NCBI GenBank assembly: GCA_033439265.1
Contig: JAVTVX010000027.1
Span: forward strand, 9,191,001 to 9,255,000
Length of the DNA stretch: 64,000 nucleotides
Direction of reading: 5' to 3'
Source: Dillenia suffruticosa
Taxonomy: Eukaryota > Streptophyta > Magnoliopsida > Dilleniales > Dilleniaceae
Shown here: positions 27,169-38,877 of the stretch, one piece after another
How the letters are laid out: the number at the start of each line of letters is the position of its first letter
Position numbering within the stretch: position 1 is the first letter of the stretch
Position numbers and translations under genes: made by a program
Notes under the pieces: model-generated
What the model was told of the DNA's origin: nothing
The model's input: the letters and a program-made list of their open reading frames with translations, nothing else
Databases searched by the model: none

Positions 27169-27195
27169 GAGAGAGAGAGAGAGGGAGAGAGAGAG
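27169..27195. repeat. (GA)n tract in the ORP 5' UTR region
   Basis: A GA dinucleotide run with one interruption, ending about 57 bp upstream of the ORP start codon. Confidence 0.85.
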
Positions 27196-27252
27196 CAAGC
27201 GAAGAGTATGTGTAGAAAATAAAGATCTGGTAGTGTGATCAAGGGAGGATAG

Positions 27253-30200
27253 ATGCATCCATTCTACTGCGTGTTGACGGTGCTAGATCGCAACACAGGA
27301 GGAGCGTCTTTGGCAGAATTCATCGACATGCCTACAACAACGTCGACGGCTGCTGTAAGAACGTCGTTTGGATCCCGATCGTTCTCAATGGAACATCGTA
27401 GTCGTGGATCATCACCGCAGAGCAGCATCATTGCCGTGAACTTGAACGGATCGAGAAGCCACAATAGTACTCACAACATAAATCGCTCCCTCGATTTCCC
27501 GCCACCTCTGCCTCGATCTTATTCGAATGCCATCGAAATCCAGAGAGAAGTTCAGATCAACGACATACTTGGGAACGGAATCTCAGGAATACTCTACAAG
27601 TGGGTCAATTACGGACGAGGATGGAGACCCAGATGGTTTGTTCTTCAGGACGGAGTTCTTTCCTATTACAAAATTCACGGTCCTCGGAAGATTCTTCTCA
27701 ATCTGGAATCTGCCAAAGGATCCAAAATCATCGGCGATGAATCTCTCCGTCGCATTTCCCGCCACTCCAATTCCAGTTCCAATTCCAATTCCAATTCCCA
27801 TTCCCAATCCCATTCGACTCCGATCGGAGAAATTCATCTCATGGTCTCTTCAGTGAGAGAAAGCAGATCGGATGATAAGAGGTTTTCGATATATACAGGG
27901 ACGAAGAGGCTGCATTTGAGGGCGGAGACAAGGGAAGATAGGGTGGCTTGGATGGATGCATTACAAGCAGTGAAGGATATGTTACCGCGAATTTCTAACA
28001 GCGAGTTAATGGCGCCGGCAGACAATGTGGTTGTGTCTACGGAGAAGCTGAGGCAGAGATTGTTGGAAGAGGGTGTGAGTGAGGCTGCAATTCAGGACGC
28101 TGAGCAGATTATGCGGAACGAGTTCTCTTTCCTGCATACCCACCTTCTTCTTCTCAAGCAGAAGCAGTTTCTGCTTGTTGATACATTGAGACAATTAGAG
28201 GTATTTTGGATCCTAGTTGAATTAAAGGAATTTTTGGATTAATGTTTGCTTACTTTTGTTGCATTGGGTATTTTAGGCAGAAAAGGTGGACTTAGAGAAT
28301 ACGCTTGTTGATGAGAGCCAAAGAGATTTGGAGCGTCAAGAGTCCTCCCAACCAAGGCAAGATAAATTCAGCGGTATGTATTTGAGTATAATGTGAAAAG
28401 GGATGCTACATTAACCGGCTTATTATTAAAAATAAATTTAGGGGTTGATAGTGTCCATTTTGATGCCCATTTCCATTAGCAATGTTTGATCAAATCTGAG
28501 CATATGTAGTTTTGACGTTATAATGTGAAAGAGGAAGATATTAGAAGTCTCTCTAATTCTTTCATAGAAATTGAACCTTTTGTTTGTGAAACCTTGCAAC
28601 ACTTAATACCACTTCAACTCAACAACTCGATGGACATCAATCTGTGGCAATGGCCACTATATAGAAAATGTAGAATATACAAGTTCCCAATAACCTTGAT
28701 TGGTTGTCATTCTGGATGTAGGGGCAAATGCTCATCTTTCTCAGACTTCTTGTAGTTCAGTGATTATTCATTTCCTCTCCTGTAAATATTACCGAGCAAG
28801 AATACTTCCATAAGCTACCTCTCACACAAAGAACAACCTTTAATGGACTTAGAGATCTTGCAATCAATCTCCAAAGAAATTCTTTTATGGAAACTTATGA
28901 TATGGCCTTTAATATTGAAAGGTTCTTGTAAGGACCTTCTTGGAACTAGTTTATGACTTGCATGGGTGAACCTGACCCAACCCAAGCTCAACCTCACTCT
29001 TTTAGAGTTAGGGTCAGCATTAGGATTAGGCCAACTTTTTACAGCTTGAAGTGAACCTTCGGTTGGGTTCTGATTGGTTTGATGGCATTCTTGCCTTTTT
29101 ACATATATGTTCTATGTTTAAGGCCAAATAAATTTGAATCAGACTACCTTGTAATCACATTCTTTCATATATTTGAGGAATTAAAAAGGGACAAAGTACA
29201 TATTATATTTGAAGTCTTCAATAAGTCCTATTCCAATGAGTGGTAGATAATAGTTTTAATTCTTCTTTAATTACCCGTATTACTAAGAAAGACCACTCTT
29301 TGAAAGTTAAGGATTGAGACCTATTAGTCTTACTAGTCATTGGAAGTTTTATTTAATAGGTTGTGTGGTGCTTGATGATCTCTCATGTAACTCAAGTGCT
29401 TTTATAAGAGGGATAAGAGATGCAACCCTAGTTGCTAATGAGGAAGTTGATTATGTGAAGAAGCGTGATAAATGTAGTTTTGAACTTAGACTTTCATAAA
29501 GCCTACCATATGGTTAGTTGGTGCTTTTTAGATAAAGTTTAGAGGGTTTTAGAATTCTTTGGACAAGATGGATGAGAGACCATTTGAGTTCGAGTAGTTT
29601 TTCTATCATCGTTAATGGAGAGCCCAAACGTTGGTTCTTAGCTTCTCGTGGGTTTTAATGTGGCTCTTCGAGAGAATAGATGGGATAGGTGTTTCTTGAT
29701 GTAGTCCTTGGAAATTCCTCTTGGTGTTATATAAGATTGTCCATCCTCATATCTTTCAAAATGGGTGATGGTTCTTGTGTTTTATTCTTGGGAGGATTCT
29801 TCATTTGGGGCTCTCTCTTGTCAATTATTCTTCAACTCTATGGGCTGCCTAGACTTCATTTTTCTCCTTCAAAGACTTATAATCCGAAGGAAAATTCGAT
29901 TTCTTAGGATTTTCAAGAAACCTTAATGATAGTCTGGTTATAGAGTTTTCTTCTCTAATCTCCTACAGTGTTTTTTATACTGGTATTTAGAGTCTTGATA
30001 CTTTTGAGCTCTTTTTCCTGCAAATATCTATTCCAAAATCTTATTAAGATTCCCCGAAATCCTTCTTTTCCACTAACCAATTTTCTTTTGAAGTCTCAAA
30101 TTCTGGCTAAACTTGAGACTTATACTTGTCTATGGTGGTTAATAGATCAATACAAATGATTTACTGCAAAAGAGGAGTCCTTCTAATCTCTGTGGACGTT

Positions 30201-33200
30201 TATATCATGTGCTATGATAATTACAAAACTAGAGAACATAATTTTTGTATTGTTGAATTGTGAGGGAGAGATGGAATTACGTATTTGTTGTGTGTGATAA
30301 TGTCTGTGTTTGTCCTCGGAGCACACTTAAATTGTTTTTCGCAAAATTCAGTGGTTTTGGAGAGAAGAAGAAAGATGCTCGTTTAATTTGGAGATGCGCT
30401 TTTGTAGCTATTCATTGGTGTATTTGAAAGAAGCAGAATGTGTTAGAACTTTTAAAAATTAGACCATTGTTTCTTCTCTTCTATGGGATAAAATTATTTT
30501 TTATGGTTGTTTGTGGGGATATGCCTTAGGAATCTATGAAGATTATAGTTTGGATGAGTTGAACACAGATTAAAGATCAATTAGATTATGCATCGCTTTT
30601 TTTCCCCCCCTTTTCCCCTCACTTGTGAGGATTCCTCGTTCTTAGGGTTTTGAATATTTCTCACTTTAGGTTCAGCTTGAGTTGAGCTCTAACTTGATGA
30701 AACCTCGCCAGATTAATCCAATTCACAAACGTATTATTGCAAATTCTATCTGAAATTTCGACTTATCAAGTCCTTCGGGAATGAGTACAAAACCCTGAGC
30801 TAGTAGTCATGATGCAGAAAGGTTCAAGAAATTAGAAAGTTTCAAGTTTTTTTAGTTTTCTATCAGTTTTTCTTCTTTATTTGCGTTTCTGTTGAGAAAG
30901 TTCTATTATTATTTTTTTTTCTTTTTTCTATTTTATTTAACAATTTAGGATACTTTTTAAGTAATTAAAAAATTTTTAATTTAAAATTAGGGTTTATCCT
31001 GACTATTATAAAATGACACTAGTTTCTCTCTTAATAACGAATTTTATTTGGTTTTTAGTTATTGTTCCAACCACAATTACCTTATTTTAGCCCTAATTGT
31101 TGAGTTCTAATTTGTCTAAGTCCTTCCCTTGCACCAAGTGGTAGCAGAATCTAACACGAATTTCTTTTTTCTGCAATTCAGAATTATTTCTTGGAATCCA
31201 GGAACCTTTTCTGAACTTGCAGATCTTTTTTTTTTCAACATTCCAGAAGCTTTGCTTCTGCAGAAATTCAGACTCTTTCCTGTGGTTTTTCTGCAATATA
31301 GAGTTAGTTTCTGAAGAGAGAATTTTTTCCCCAGTGATTCGGACCTTTCTCCTGCTCTGAAATTCAGATTCTGCAATTCAGACTTCTTTTTCAGAATTCA
31401 GAAAAATTCCAGAACTTATTTTTCTAAATGCAGAAAATTCTTTTCTCTGTTTTATGAATGATGGTTGGTGGAGGTAGAGGCAATCAACAAGTTGGCCAAG
31501 ATGTGGAGAATGATTTAGGAGTTAACCGCACTGTACAAGCCTTGCAGCATCACGAACCCATAGAAGCCCAAAGGGAGATTCTTGAAGGTGACTACAAACA
31601 ACTTGGGCTTCCAAATCTTGAGAAAGCAGAGAAAATTGGAAAAGTGAACCCTTTTCATGAAGCTGGACCTGCAAATTGAGCAGCATGAGGTGGATCGAAA
31701 GAGCAGTTGCTACATGCTCTTGATCAGAATGGAGTTTCTGAGGAAGAGTTAGATCTAATTTTTTTTTTCTTTTAATACAATAAAGAAAGAAGAAATTGAT
31801 CTTCAATTGAGGATTGAAGTTGTTGAATTTTAGGATGAAAAGATTCGATTTTTTATGAATATAATGAGGAGGTAGAAGAAATTGATGGTCAGACAGTCCA
31901 AGGTGAGTCTTTGGTGGTGCAAAGGGTGATGATGGCAACCATTAGAGCTGAAGAGGATAGAGGAGGCCTACTATATTCCCTGCATGTGTTGTTTGTGGAG
32001 GTAAGGTTTGTTATCTTGTTAATGATGGAGGAAGCATGGAAAATATCATATCTGTGGAAGTTGTTAACAAATCAAAGCTTCCTACAATAAGATATCGTCA
32101 TCCATATAACAGTAGGTCAGTTAAAGAACGGTTTTGTGATACCGTAACTTCCCAATGTTTGGTGAAATTTGCTATTGGTGGTTTTGGAAGATGAAGCTTT
32201 ATGTGACATTGTACTGATGGATGTTGGGATAACCTTCTTGGAAAACCTCGGTTGTTTGATCATCATATGTATCATAATACAAAGCCTAATACTTACTCCT
32301 ACAAGGATAACATGAGGTACAGTTTGTATTTTCTCATGGAAAAGTCAAAGGCATCGGTAGGATTGATTTTGGATGGCATAAAAAAGAAGTCATATTGGTG
32401 AACATTAATCATGGCAATTTGGACGGCCCTCCTTTTAGACCAAGGAAGCATTGGAGAGTGAAAATAAAGATGATCTTGTTGATGATGGTGATGATGTGGA
32501 AGACGAGCATGATAATGAGCCAAAGGTCTTAGTACAATCTGAAACCCTGGTGAAAAAAAAGCCTACTGAAGCTCCTGGATGCCTTCTTGGCACATTTTGG
32601 AGTCTCTTGGAAATAAAAAAAAATAACAAACCTCAATTACATGGTGGAAATGAAGGATCACATTGGAGAAATTGAATTGGGTTCCAACCATACCTTGGAA
32701 AATGAAGATGAGTCTAGTCTCCAAAATGAGTCTTTTTCCAACCAGGGAGAGAATGATGCAGGAAGATTCAAGAAATTAGAAAGTTCCAAGTTTTTTAGTT
32801 TCTATTAATTTCTTCTATATTTAAGTTTCTATTATTATTTTTTTGTTTCTTTTTTTCTATTTTCTATAACTATTTAAAAAGTTTTTATGAAATTAGAAAC
32901 TTTTTTTTGGGTTAAATTTAGAATTAAGGTTTATCCTAATTAGTATAATAAGGACAATAATTGTCACTTTATTGGTATTGTTTTCTCTTTGAGTAAGGTA
33001 TTTTATTTAGTTTTATTTAAGCCTAGTTATTGTTTCAACTACAATCACCCCATTCTATTCTAATTGTTGAGTTTTAATTGTTGTAAACCATTCCCCTGTG
33101 TTAGGTCATGCGCTTCCTAGACAAATGACTCCATTTTCAGCTTGCATGGAAGCCTAAATTTGTACAAATATATGCATTTTCTGCTCCAGCTAAGTTCTAG

Positions 33201-36200
33201 TATAATCAAGATGTGCCCTATGCTCGAAAAGTATTTAAAAATTGGACATATACATGCTGGGTATCTTTCAACATGTCTAACTAGTGTCTCCTGTACTAAT
33301 GTTCAAAATTGCCAGATCTTGACTTCAATGAAGCTACACTGAGCATACTCCTTGAAGAGGAGATGCCTTTTCATTGTGATGGCTTTGTTCTTCCATATGA
33401 TTGGAGATCATTATGGTTCTTACATGCCCTCTTTCTCAGGGATTGGCACTTATTTGGTAGAATATTTTTATCTTGGGAACCCTTGGTAATGACCTCATTT
33501 CCTCCAACAGCTGGCAAGGGGTTTGGTTTGACCTGTGGTAGAGCATGATGAATCCTCATTGGCAGGAGCTAAATTTATTTATTGATCTTGTGTGTAGGGA
33601 TTTCAAATTCTCCATGTGAATCTCATTGAAAATTTGAATTTTTTATTTTTTCTATTTATTTCTTTTTCAAATGTTTATTTAGTTTGTTTTGTGCATAATA
33701 AACGTTTTCTATCTGAGACACAATATAATTTTGGGCAATAATGATGGGAAAATTAAAAATAATTAAAAATCTTAGGACATAGCATATAGTGGACAGATAC
33801 GCTAAAATATTTGTATATCTTTACAAATAAGTGCTATATAAACTTTAAGAGTAAGTAATATGTAATTCAATGTGAAAATGCATTTCTTTAATGTATCATT
33901 GTCTCTAGAAGCTATACTTTTACCTTCATCTGTGCACATGCTAGTTTTATTTTGAGTTTCCCATGTAATTCAATTTGGGCTATCAATTTTTTATTTACTT
34001 GCTACTTCTGATTCATAATGAACTTCTATGTTTCCAGAAGGAAGTGCCAGTGATTCTGATGATGAGAATTACAGACGGGATGCTGCTGGGGAAGAAACAG
34101 ATGATGAAGAGAATGCATACTTTGATAGCCGCGACTTTCTTTCATCAAGTTCTTTCAGAAGTAGTGGTTCAGATATGCGAATATCATCATTCAATTCTGA
34201 TGAGGGTGAAAGTTTTGATTCAGGAGATGATGTTGATGCATCTGTTAGATCTGTTGGTACTAGCTATCCCTTTGTCAAAAGGCGCAAGAAATTGCCTGAA
34301 CCAGTTGAAAAAGAGAAGGGAGTCAGTCTCTGGGCAATGATAAAAGATAACATCGGCAAGGATCTAACTAAAGTTTGTCTGCCTGTTTACTTTAATGAGC
34401 CTCTTTCTTCACTACAGAAATGTTTTGACGATTTGGAATATTCTTACCTTCTGGATCGAGCATCTGAGTGGGGTAAAACGGTAAAGTTCGATTGGAATCC
34501 AGTCTTCTTTTCCTTAACCAGACACTGTTTCTTTTGCTTTTAAATTTATACTTATTAGATGAGGAAGAGACAAATTAAAAACTATTCCTATATTTATTAG
34601 TAGGATAAGATTTTCGTTTGTAACATCCAATGGCTAATTTTATTTAGCTACTGTTTCTGATGACATAGACATTGTACATAAGCTTCTGCTTGTTCGCAAA
34701 TTTTTGTATTTGGTTTGGATTCATTGGCTTAACAATTGTCATAATTAATGGTTTATTTAAATGGTCAAAATATGGTACAGTGACCTGGAATATTAAGATA
34801 CCAAGTGACAGTGAACGTATTTCACTAAAGATGAGTTGATTTAAGAAAAGTTCTAAAGATATGGATACAATGAGATAACATTAATATGTTATGCACTTAT
34901 CATAGATTAATGGTACACAATTAACAATTTTCAAGTCTTATTTCGAAATATCTATTTGAGTGCTGGTTGTTGTCTCACTTTTTTCCCAATATGATCTTGT
35001 TTGTCATGTCTCTATTGCTTCTATATTGGTAGCTTTTCAATTCGTTGATGAAGAATGTGTTAATCCATAAGATAAAAATAAAAGTTTATCATAAAAGTGT
35101 TAATGTGATAAGACTGGTTCTAATGAGAAAAAGAAAAGAAATAGAAAGAAAAAATGTGTGAGCTGTACTCTGGTCAGTTGAACTAGAATGCAACAAAAAC
35201 ACAATTCCTAGTACATGAATATAAGCAAACCTGGAGGTGTTGAAATTATATGTAAGAAAACAGCTGAATGAGGATCCTTTGTGCAAAACATTTAATATAG
35301 TTAACATCTCAGCGAACAACTTTTAACAAGGTGCTCATCCTTGAATCAGTGCATTTCTCGTGGGAGAACAAACGTGTTGCTCATGAGTTGACAATCATTG
35401 TTTAGCTATAAACAGGAAAAGTGACTGTCTAAATTATCACTGATCATATGATTTCTGGCAAGGATTACCATGTCAAAATTGGCTTGTGTATGTATATTGA
35501 ATTGTTGAATCACAGTATTGAGTGCCACCCAATTGTATTTAATATAGTCATTTCTGGTACCAACTTTGTAGGGTAATAGCCTCATGAGGATCCTTAACGT
35601 AGCAGCATTTGCTGTATCAGGATATGCTTCTACTGAAGGTAGAAATTGCAAGCCATTTAATCCATTACTGGGAGAGACATATGAGGCTGACTTTCCTGAT
35701 AAAGGCCTTCGATTTTTCTCAGAAAAGGTACTTATTCTCACTTGTAGAAAGGTTGGCCTATTTTATTTTCCTTCATTATGAAGTTTGCATCTTTGCGGTA
35801 ATGAGTCTAATTTTTTGTAATGTCTAATATTTATCTAAATGTTTATTAACTGCCCGGAAGATTTTGACTCGCCCTTTACATCTTTGCTTATGGCCATTCT
35901 TGTGCCTGACTGGTTTATATGTAGTATTCACTGCCTGGTGTTGCTCAGTGTTGTTGATGTCAATACTTTTACAGCAGTTTGAATTGACTGGTTTACGGCT
36001 TTCATCGTCTGATGGGGTGTCCAGTAAGAAATACACAATGGAACAGCAGCAACAAACTTTTCTGCACCCTCTATGACTTATGGGGATTTATCCAATGAAA
36101 ACATTTTGCCATTTTGTTATGCCAATGTGAATGCCTTGGTTGATTTCCATAATCCTTATATCCGTGGGATCTTTTTACATCTACATGCCCTTGGGGAGCT

Positions 36201-38832
36201 TCTCTTTGATCCCTTCTATTTTTGTTTCATCCTACACATCGAATCACATAGAAAGGTTTGTCTGAGGAAGCCTCAGACTTTTCCTAGAATACTTGTAGAA
36301 CTTTAATTATCTAACAAAAAAATGTAGAATGAAGCCAATGGATGAACCAAGCCCAAAAAATGGTAGTTATTTCCATCAAAGTGCTCAGTGGTGCTATACA
36401 AGTTTTGTCAGTGGAATCAATCATGGCTTGGACATAGTTATATAGTAGTACCTTTAAAGAATTACAAAAAAAAAAAAAGAAAAAAAAGGACAGGGAAAAG
36501 CATAGTAATCATTTCCATGTAGTAATATAAAAGAAACTTTTAAACACCTCAGCACATGAATTTAATGAGAAGCACAGGAGCACAATTTTATCTGATATGA
36601 GAGAGATCAATGCATTAGCATTCATGATCCATCTAGATGCACCAAAGGAGTAGCCATTAGAGCACTCTTCCTCCACAAAGAAGAAGCATCTTTCTTTCCT
36701 TACTCCAGAGCCTATAAAATATGTCAAAAACAAATTAGGCACTCTACAATGACAAATCACCGATTATCATGCATGACAAAGAAGGGATCCATATCATGTG
36801 AGCTATAGAGAATACAGAAACAAATAAATTCCTAGTTCCACAATCCTTGAAACGCATGACACACATTAAAAGAAATAACTTTAAACGGTCTTTTTTTTTG
36901 TAAAGGAAATTTTGTGAAATGCACAACAAAATCCTTGATTTCCAAATGAAATTTTGTAAAAGAAAGGTGATTATTTTGTCCAAAAGTAAAATGATGAAAA
37001 AAAAAATTCTGCAAAGAAAGACTACCCAAATCTTCAAGTATCCAATCTGTACTATCAAGATTCTTTGGGGAGAAATTGCTCCTTGCAACAAAGATATCAG
37101 GAAAGTGAACATCTAGCTTCCTTGTCATTAAGTTTTATAAAGAACTGAAATTTTCGAGAGATAGAATTATTATCTTAGGAGCACATAAATGGAGAGGAAG
37201 GTAGTAGGATTGAGGAAAAGCAATAGAGTGGGGAGAATCCCCAATCCAAATGTTCTCCTGAAAGTGAACATGGGACCATATCTGACTTTAGTTGAAACTG
37301 TTGAATATTTGAAGTTTATGAGAAAAATACTTCTTTTATTGATGATCAATACATTACAAATGAAGTAGAGACGATTGCCCTTGAGAACTTTGAATGAGAG
37401 CACAAAGAAAGCAAAGAACAAGAGAGCTTGGAACAAAGGAGGAAGAGATTGTTCTTCCTCACTCCATCCTATCCAAGGCACTCCTATTTATAGCCCAAGA
37501 CCCCAAACCAGCCGTTAGACTCAAAAACTAGCCGGTAGACACAAAACTAGCCGGTAGAGAGAGAAAACTAGCCGTTACATATTTTGCCCAAAATGCCCTT
37601 GGTTGATTGGGCTGTGATGTGGGCCTTTTATAAGCTTCTTTGGATCTTCTTTTTATGAACTTTTAGGCTTCCAAACCAAACTTTATATGCTCCTTGGGCC
37701 ACTTCTTTTGGGCTTACATTCTGCTCATTTTTGGTCCAATATTCAGAGGAGTTTTGTGGACAGATTCTGTTCTCTATTCTTGAGCCGGCTTCTTGGAGTT
37801 TTGAAGCACTTTGATTATGTGGTTTAAAGAGGTTAAAAGGGTTGAAATGCGATGAGCAATGGTGGCATATTTGTGGTCTTCCCAAGATGAACAAGCTTGA
37901 TTATGTTCCTTCTTTTCAACAGAAACATGAAGAGAAAAGCCTGCTGAAGTTGAAAAATGGACTTCCAAGGACTACAATGTGATCCTCTTGCTCCAGCATT
38001 GGCATCCCCCATTCAGACTTTTGATCGTGTTGTGCCATGGAGGGCATCTCTAAAGTTATTTCCAACGATAGAAATATTTTGGACACCAAATTCTTGAGTC
38101 ATTGATTTATGGATCTTCTAAACGATGGGTGTGCTAACAAAGGAACCATAACATTGGTTTTCCCTCTTATTTTTTACATCAAAGATTCTTTTCTCTTTCT
38201 CTTCCACGACCCCTCTTCAATAATTTTAATTTCTATAACCTTCATTCTCTCTCTCCCTATCTCAATTGTTGCTTTTTTTTTTTTAATCTCTCTAATTTGT
38301 AGTATCATAAAAATGAGTGTGAACCTTGGCGTAACAGTAGAATTTCTCCTTTGGTGACCTTGAGATCAGGGGTTCGAGGTGTGAAAACAGTTTCTTTGCT
38401 AAAAATGTAAGGGGAAGTCTGCGTACATATATACGCCCACTCTTTCCCTACCCCTGCAATAAACCGGGGAGCACTTTGTGCACCGGGTGAGCTCTTTTAA
38501 TATAATAAAAATATATATGCACAAGAATTGCATGCCCTAGGACCTTTGGGATATATACAGCATCCAAAAAAAAAAGAGTATTTGGATTTTTCTTCATATT
38601 GTATTACCGAAATAGTATTACCATAACCCTTTTTTTGGGGGGGGGGTGTTTGGGGGTTTACAAGCAGTATAAACATAGATCTTTTCATCTTATTTAGTTT
38701 ATGAGTGTGCTTCAAGTGCTTTTTCTTTCTTGGTTTTTTCAATGTTATAACATTCAGATTATGATGTACTCGACACTGAAACAATTATTGAGAAAAGAAA
38801 TTCCAAAAACATTAATGCTAAAATACATTATG

Positions 38833-38877
<45 letters not shown>

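Larger units (their letters stand above)
30810..33100 (+). mobile_element. Truncated LTR retrotransposon in ORP intron 2
   Basis: Two related flanks act as LTRs: 30810-31133 and 32754-33100. Both open TGATGCAG-AAG-TTCAAG and share the order up to TTGTTGAGTT-TAATTGT. A site resembling a primer-binding site (TGGTAGCAG at 31139) follows the first. Between them, broken frames read as the gag end and the protease of a Ty3/gypsy-type polyprotein: D-G-G-S-M-E-N-I at ~32020, then a G-K-P-R-L-F segment at ~32240. RT, RNase H and integrase are missing, so most of pol is deleted. Target duplication is unclear. Sense orientation relative to the gene. Confidence 0.65.

Noticed and set aside
28201-28242. 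Extension of ORP exon 1 past the splice donor
   Set aside because: The next exon (28277) joins in frame after residue 316, and the read-through residues are not family-like.
33309-33548. Open frame of 79 codons in ORP intron 2
   Set aside because: No recognisable domain, within an intron whose flanking exons join without it, and next to an LTR; treated as chance.
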